A program made the position numbers and the translations under genes. Source: an uncultured bacterium (GTDB lineage Bacteria > Planctomycetota > Planctomycetia > Pirellulales > UBA1268). Taken from it: a DNA stretch of 10,563 bases. The DNA lies in contig CALGAS010000584.1 of the NCBI GenBank assembly GCA_937959175.1, positions 1 to 10,563 of the forward strand. The letters are read 5' to 3'. The notes beneath the pieces are model-generated. The model was given only the letters and a program-made list of their open reading frames with translations. It was not told the DNA's origin and ran no database searches. Below are positions 7,257-10,563 of this stretch, in pieces; the first letter of the stretch is position 1; each line of letters begins with the position of its first letter.

Positions 7257-7994
7257 TCAGTTGATGCTGGGCGTGGATCGAATGGAAGCCACCGAGTCGC
7301 GAATCAGTTTCTGCTGTTCGTCAGGGGAGAGTTTTTCCCGCAGGAACTTCCCGGCCACGTCGACGGCGAGTTCACCGGCCCGCTCGGCGATCTTCGAGAG
7401 GGCATCGTCGGTCGCCAGGCCGATCTCCCGCTTGGCCCGGGCCTGTTCGTCATCGGCGGCCTTGCGGGCCTCCGCCACGATCGCCTGCTTGGTGGCCTCG
7501 GCATCGCGACGGGCCTCCTCGAGCATCCCGCGGACCTCATCGGAAGCCTCGGCCAGTCGCCGCTCGTAGGAAGCGAGCATCTGCTTGGCCTCTTCGTTGG
7601 CCCGCTGGGTTGCCGCGATGGTATCGGCGATGCCCTGCTCCCGCTTTTCCAGGCCCTCCATGATCGGATTCCAGGCGAACTTGGTGAGCAGCAGCATCAG
7701 GAGCACGAACACCGCGAACGACCAGAGGGCCAGGTCGGTCTGGAACCAGGCCGGGCTTTCAAAGGCCTCCTTCGTCACGCCAGCCGGCGGATTGTGGCCG
7801 ATCTCAGGGCCGTGGCCGTGGCCGCCGTGAGCCGCTTCCCCATGCCCGGCATCGTGGTCAGCCTCGGCATGCACATCCTCAGCGAGGACCACCGGGTCTG
7901 GCCCGACGAAGCACAGACCAGAGAGCAGGGCCGTGCAGGCCAAAGCCCGCAACAGGAGTCGCAATCGAATCGTCATGGGCGCTGGTCTGGCCAT
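7257..7994 (-). CDS. atpF: F1Fo ATP synthase subunit b with signal-like N-terminus and His-rich segment
   Basis: Subunit b is the membrane-anchored peripheral stalk. At 245 residues it is far longer than the E. coli form (156). Residues 1-38 resemble a signal peptide: an Arg-rich start, the hydrophobic LRALACTALLSGLCFVG, then VVLA before an acidic run. Residues 39-67 are rich in His, Gly and Asp/Glu, with seven His (42, 47, 51, 56, 59, 61, 67). The usual b membrane helix is about 86-105 (LALWSFAVFVLLMLLLTKFAW). A charged coiled coil (about 112-225) follows. I chose ATG 7994 over ATG 7976 because its context ACCTTCCCATGGC is identical to that of the atpC start; neither has an SD. The gene lies 121 nt after atpE, across a strong hairpin. 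Confidence 0.93.
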   Translation of the reverse strand: MARPAPMTIRLRLLLRALACTALLSGLCFVGPDPVVLAEDVHAEADHDAGHGEAAHGGHGHGPEIGHNPPAGVTKEAFESPAWFQTDLALWSFAVFVLLMLLLTKFAWNPIMEGLEKREQGIADTIAATQRANEEAKQMLASYERRLAEASDEVRGMLEEARRDAEATKQAIVAEARKAADDEQARAKREIGLATDDALSKIAERAGELAVDVAGKFLREKLSPDEQQKLIRDSVASIRSTPSIN

Positions 7995-8061
7995 GGGAAG
8001 GTGTCTTGGAATCAGAGTGGAATCGGACGGACGTGGCCGGAAATGACGTTGCCGCCGGGTC

Positions 8062-8094
8062 GGGCGGGGCGGCCTGAGTCGGCCTGCCCCGCCC
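8062..8094 (-). promoter_or_regulatory. Strong intercistronic hairpin behind atpE
   Basis: GGGCGGGGC (8062-8070) pairs perfectly with GCCCCGCCC (8086-8094). GGCC (8071-8074) pairs with GGCC (8081-8084) after a single bulged T (8085). The loop is TGAGTC. This 13-bp GC stem lies 21 nt after the atpE stop and 67 nt before the atpF start. No T-tract follows on the minus strand, so it is unlikely to be a full terminator. A role in stabilising the 3' end of atpE mRNA or in partial attenuation is more plausible (inference). Confidence 0.7.
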
Positions 8095-8115
8095 ATTCCC
8101 GAGGGACGTCTGAGA

Positions 8116-8433
8116 TCACTTGCCCGAGCAGATGAACAGGGCGTAGAAGGTGAAGCCCTCGATGAGAGCCGCCGCGATGATCATCGCCGTCTGAATGCTG
8201 CCGGCCACTTCGGGCTGCCTGGCCATGCCTTCATACGCCGCCGCCGCCAGCCGACTGATGCCGAAGGCCGCTCCAATCACGGTCAGACCCACACCGAAGG
8301 ACGCCGTCAGGTCGATCAGCGACCGGCCCGCCGCCGCATTTTCCTGGGCGGAGGCGACGTCAGCGCTCAGGACAGTCAGGGCGACAACCGCCAGGACGGA
8401 AAGCGTACGAAGGGAAAAAAGAGAGCGAATCAT
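8116..8433 (-). CDS. atpE: F1Fo ATP synthase subunit c with N-terminal signal sequence
   Basis: Subunit c forms the proton-translocating rotor ring. The protein has 105 residues. The first 29 look like a cleavable signal (Arg at 3 and 9, a hydrophobic core, then ADVASA before Gln30). Cleavage would leave 76 residues, the usual c size. Helix 1 covers about 42-67, the polar loop is ARQPE (71-75) and helix 2 is about 80-102. The ion-carrying carboxylate is E92. Gly93 follows it, and the residue at the helix-1 position of the Na+-type glutamine is Ile59. The Na+ ligand set is therefore absent and H+ coupling is expected. AAGGAG lies 11 nt before the ATG, the best SD in the operon, fitting the high copy number needed. 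Confidence 0.96.
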   Translation of the reverse strand: MIRSLFSLRTLSVLAVVALTVLSADVASAQENAAAGRSLIDLTASFGVGLTVIGAAFGISRLAAAAYEGMARQPEVAGSIQTAMIIAAALIEGFTFYALFICSGK

Positions 8434-8515
8434 GCGAGCTGAAACTCCTTGCAGATCGAGGGATCGGACCGACGTCCGGGGATGGTGAGGGAAACGAAAC
8501 CGAGTGATCGAGGAA

Positions 8516-8541
8516 GGCCCGCCAGGTTTTCGCGGCGGGCC
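8516..8541 (-). promoter_or_regulatory. Hairpin between atpB and atpE
   Basis: GGCCCGCC (8516-8523) and GGCGGGCC (8534-8541) form a perfect 8-bp GC stem with a 10-nt loop. In the mRNA the stem begins 9 nt after the atpB stop and ends 82 nt before the atpE start. The bases after it on the minus strand read TTCCTCG, a poor terminator tail. With the hairpin at 8062-8094 it brackets atpE. Confidence 0.6.
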
Positions 8542-8550
8542 GCGACAAGA

Positions 8551-9594
8551 CTAATGTTGGTGTACCGCCGCGCCAATAAAGAGGGCTGAAAGAAAGGTGA
8601 AAATGTAGGCCTGCAGGAAGGCCACGAAGAGTTCGAGCACACTGAACAAGGTGCTGCTGACAACACTGATCCCAGTGACCGTCGCCCACATGCCCAGCGA
8701 ATAGGTCGCCGCAGCCGTAATCAGACCCATGATGCCAAGCAGCACCAGGTGGCCGGCGACCATGTTGGCAAGCAGCCGGACCGCCAGGATCAGGTGCTTG
8801 ATGCACAGTCCCAGCATTTCGATCGCAAAAATCATCGGCTTGAGCAGGATTGCCAGCGGCAGCGGCAGATCCATGCTGGGAACCTGATTGGCAAAGAACC
8901 CGAGCGGGCCAAACTTCATCATCCCGGCGACCACGACCGTCCCGAAGGTAACCCCCGCTAGAGCGAGCGTGACTGAGAACGACGCCGTCGGCGAGCCGGC
9001 CCAGGGCACCATGCCCAGCAGATTGCAGCCGAGCACGAAAAAGAACAGCGTCAGCAGAAGGGGCACGAACCGGTCTCCCTCGTGCGGCACCGCGAGGGCC
9101 GCGGCCCCGCCGTGCGTTGCCACGGCCCCGTGACCGTGGTCGTCGCCGCCGTGATCGTCGTGGCCGTGGTCGTGGTCATGGGCGTCGATCGCGGGGCGAG
9201 CGATCTGATCCCGGATGAAGAGCACAAACGCCTCGAAGAAATTCGCAAATCGCCCGCGGGGAGGACCACCCGCGGCGAGTTGCTTGGCGACCCGCGTGAA
9301 GACCAGCATGAGAATGGCCGCCACCACAAGCTCGAGAATCATGTACTTCGAGATGCCGAAGCCGCTTTTCGCGTGGTAGAGGCTGTCGAGTTCCGCGAAC
9401 GGCTGCGGAATCAGGATCTTGCCGTCCATCGCCTCGTTGAAGGCCTCGACGCTCGGCATCTCATCGGCGGCGAAGGGCGCCTTGAGAAACTCGGGAACGT
9501 CATCGAGCGTCTCCCAGCCCTGCCGCCAGAGCGGCTTGGGCACCTCGAAGTAATAGGCGTCTTTGAGGTGGTAGATCGGGTTATGGTCGGACAT
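8551..9594 (-). CDS. atpB: F1Fo ATP synthase subunit a with His/Asp-rich loop
   Basis: Subunit a is the stator channel that carries protons to and from the c-ring. The protein has 347 residues against 271 in E. coli. The extra length lies in a soluble N-terminal region (1-80) and in a loop at about 137-163. Membrane helices appear at about 84-104, 176-198, 206-225, 245-265 and two more up to 342. The essential arginine is R273 in ILAVRLLANMVAGH. H282 and E321 hold the paired positions that are E219 and H245 in E. coli, in the swapped form common elsewhere. Q328 is in LQAYIF. The loop has eight His and seven Asp. The start is ATG 9594 (MSDHNPIYHLKDAYYFEVPK); an upstream ATG at 9711 would overlap the AtpI-like gene. 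No clear SD is seen. Confidence 0.95.
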   Translation of the reverse strand: MSDHNPIYHLKDAYYFEVPKPLWRQGWETLDDVPEFLKAPFAADEMPSVEAFNEAMDGKILIPQPFAELDSLYHAKSGFGISKYMILELVVAAILMLVFTRVAKQLAAGGPPRGRFANFFEAFVLFIRDQIARPAIDAHDHDHGHDDHGGDDHGHGAVATHGGAAALAVPHEGDRFVPLLLTLFFFVLGCNLLGMVPWAGSPTASFSVTLALAGVTFGTVVVAGMMKFGPLGFFANQVPSMDLPLPLAILLKPMIFAIEMLGLCIKHLILAVRLLANMVAGHLVLLGIMGLITAAATYSLGMWATVTGISVVSSTLFSVLELFVAFLQAYIFTFLSALFIGAAVHQH

Positions 9595-9664
9595 CGGGAC
9601 CGGTGCGGCGGCGAGTCGGAAGGATGGTGAGAGTGGAGAGTGTGGGGCACGCGGGGCCGTGGCG

Positions 9665-10081
9665 TCAATTCGCGGTCGTCCCGCGGCCGTCCTGACCTGG
9701 TTTTCTTCCATCCATGATGATCAGCGGAAGCGTCGCTGCAAGGAGGACGAGATAGAAGGCGACCACCAATCCGGCGGCGCCCGCCGCTTGCATGGCCCCC
9801 TCGGAGGTGGTGATCCAGCCGAGCGCCGCCAGCGGGGGCGCCAGCCTGACAAGGGTGCTGCCCAGGCCGCCGGCAACGGCCGTGGCCGCGGTCCGGCCCT
9901 GGCTCCAGCGGGCGACGAGCCAGCCGGCGGCAGCGCCGCTGCCGGAAGCGACGGCCGCCAGGATGATCGCCTGCCACCGGGCCGGGCTCGGCTCACCGAC
10001 CGCCCAGGCCGTGGCAATCGCCGCGGCGAGCACGATGAGGATCACGGCCAATCCGGCAGCGGTTTTTGCCGTGCCGCTCAC
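9665..10081 (-). CDS. atpI: AtpI-like membrane protein of the ATP synthase operon
   Basis: This 138-residue protein has four predicted membrane helices (about 8-28, 37-58, 72-92, 100-123) and a short charged C-terminus. Its place directly before atpB, its size and its four helices fit AtpI, which is thought to help c-ring assembly or membrane insertion. Sequence signatures of that family are weak, so the call rests mainly on context. R79 lies in the third helix (STLVRLAPPL). The start is GTG 10081, which overlaps the stop of the preceding gene as GTGA. An in-frame ATG at 10252 would run across the upstream gene and adds Arg-rich sequence unlike a membrane protein. The spacer to atpB is 70 nt. 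Confidence 0.6.
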   Translation of the reverse strand: MSGTAKTAAGLAVILIVLAAAIATAWAVGEPSPARWQAIILAAVASGSGAAAGWLVARWSQGRTAATAVAGGLGSTLVRLAPPLAALGWITTSEGAMQAAGAAGLVVAFYLVLLAATLPLIIMDGRKPGQDGRGTTAN

Positions 10082-10296
10082 TGCATGTCTCGCTTCCGTG
10101 TCAGCCGGACCAGCCAGAACAGGCCGCCGGCAAAACCGATGATCAGCCCGGCTGCCGCCAAAAAACCCGTCCCGAGCCGGAGATCGAGCCAGCCTCCCGC
10201 CACGGCCGGCAGGAACATGACGAGCCCGACGGCGATGATGCGAGATGCCCATGAGAAGGCCTCGCCGACAACTGATTCCCCGGTTTTGTGTGCCAT
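10078..10296 (-). CDS. atpZ: AtpZ-like small membrane protein, first gene of the atp operon
   Basis: The 72 residues contain two membrane helices (about 19-37 and 44-64) joined by GGWLDLRLGTG (34-44), and end in a basic tail (RLTRKRDMQ). This is the pattern of the AtpZ/ATPase_gene1 family, found at the head of many atp operons. Some members have been linked to Mg2+ or Ca2+ transport together with AtpI; no such activity can be read from the sequence here. I chose ATG 10296. A longer frame to 10407 adds a Pro/Arg-rich stretch that overlaps a direct repeat. The SD is weak. The stop overlaps the GTG of the AtpI-like gene by 4 bp (GTGA). Confidence 0.7.
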   Translation of the reverse strand: MAHKTGESVVGEAFSWASRIIAVGLVMFLPAVAGGWLDLRLGTGFLAAAGLIIGFAGGLFWLVRLTRKRDMQ

Positions 10297-10380
10297 GCGG
10301 TGAGCATACTCAGCAGGCGACCTGGCAGGAGCATGGTGTTGTGATCGCGGATTGGGTGTGGTGGACGTGAACGGTGTGCA

Positions 10381-10433
10381 GGGCTTCCGGAGACGCCTCT
10401 CGCCCAACGGCCCGCCGTCCCCCCGGCTCGCGC
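10381..10433. repeat. Direct repeat, copy 1
   Basis: A 53-bp unit beginning GGGCTTCCGG and ending in a 32-bp block (10402-10433, starting GCCCAACGGCCCGCCGTCC) identical to the block at 10532-10563. The roughly 10 bp between the two conserved parts differ between copies. The block contains ACGGC-CC-GCCGT, a short inverted repeat. Confidence 0.8.
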
Positions 10434-10510
10434 CTGGCCGGGAACGATTAGTCCAAGACCGGTACGTTTTTGTTGCGCGACGCCGGGCTTTGGGTACTGG
10501 GAACGAGTTC

Positions 10511-10563
10511 GGGCTTCCGGGGACCGGGATGGCCCAACGGCCCGCCGTCCCCCCGGCTCGCGC
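10511..10563. repeat. Direct repeat, copy 2, running to the window edge
   Basis: The same unit as at 10381-10433, 130 bp further on. The first 10 bp and the last 32 bp are identical. It is cut by the window end, so the true repeat may be longer and more copies may follow. Confidence 0.8.

Larger units (their letters stand above)
10297..10563. other. Non-coding upstream region of the atp operon
   Basis: No convincing gene is seen in these 267 bases. The minus-strand promoter of the atp operon should lie here. I could not find a good -35/-10 pair: TATGCT near 10304 resembles a -10 box but lacks a matching -35. The region contains two direct repeats, annotated separately. Confidence 0.5.

Noticed and set aside
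9595..9711. A longer AtpB start at 9711
   Set aside because: It would overlap the AtpI-like gene and adds a Pro/Ala/Arg-rich stretch, while family-like sequence begins at the ATG at 9594.
2139..10296. An alternative Na+-translocating N-ATPase operon
   Set aside because: The gene order is the conventional I-a-c-b-delta-alpha-gamma-beta-epsilon with a delta gene, and the c subunit lacks the Na+ ligands.
10381..10563. A CRISPR array
   Set aside because: Only two units are present, spaced by 77 bp, with an internal variable part and no cas genes nearby.

Overview
This window carries the end of a chemotaxis gene cluster on the plus strand (cheR, a possible 37-codon gene, cheB) facing a complete F1Fo ATP synthase operon on the minus strand. 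The DNA is GC-rich with strong third-position GC bias. The organism is most likely a planctomycete, perhaps of the Pirellulales. That is an inference from the protein style (GLGKT P-loop in beta, signal peptides on subunits b and c, His-rich insertions in a and b) and from the intergenic hairpin repeats. No taxonomic marker gene is present.

Layout. Positions 1-36 hold one copy of an imperfect hairpin repeat. Next come cheR (110-973, GTG start), a small open frame (970-1083) and cheB (1083-2132). These three chain together through ATGA and TGATG stop/start overlaps. CheR methylates and CheB demethylates or deamidates receptor glutamates, so the pair forms the adaptation arm of a chemotaxis pathway whose other genes lie outside the window. 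cheB and atpC converge with only 6 bp between their stop codons.

The minus-strand operon, read from 10296 down to 2139, encodes an AtpZ-like protein, an AtpI-like protein, then a, c, b, delta, alpha, gamma, beta and epsilon. This is the usual bacterial order with every structural subunit present. The c subunit lacks the Na+ ligand set, so a proton-driven enzyme is expected. Three intercistronic hairpins lie directly behind the stop codons of atpB, atpE and atpD. The last of these is a second, inverted copy of the repeat found at 1-36. Upstream of the operon, 10297-10563 is non-coding and holds two 53-bp direct repeats 130 bp apart, the second running to the window edge.

Most of the window is core housekeeping, and I see no new multi-gene system. 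The points worth a second look are the coupled small ORF, the hairpins around the c-subunit gene, the His-rich insertions predicted on opposite membrane faces, the repeat family, and a 13-nt start context shared by atpC and atpF. No tRNA, rRNA, CRISPR array or transposase gene was seen, and no gene-free stretch exceeds 300 bases.
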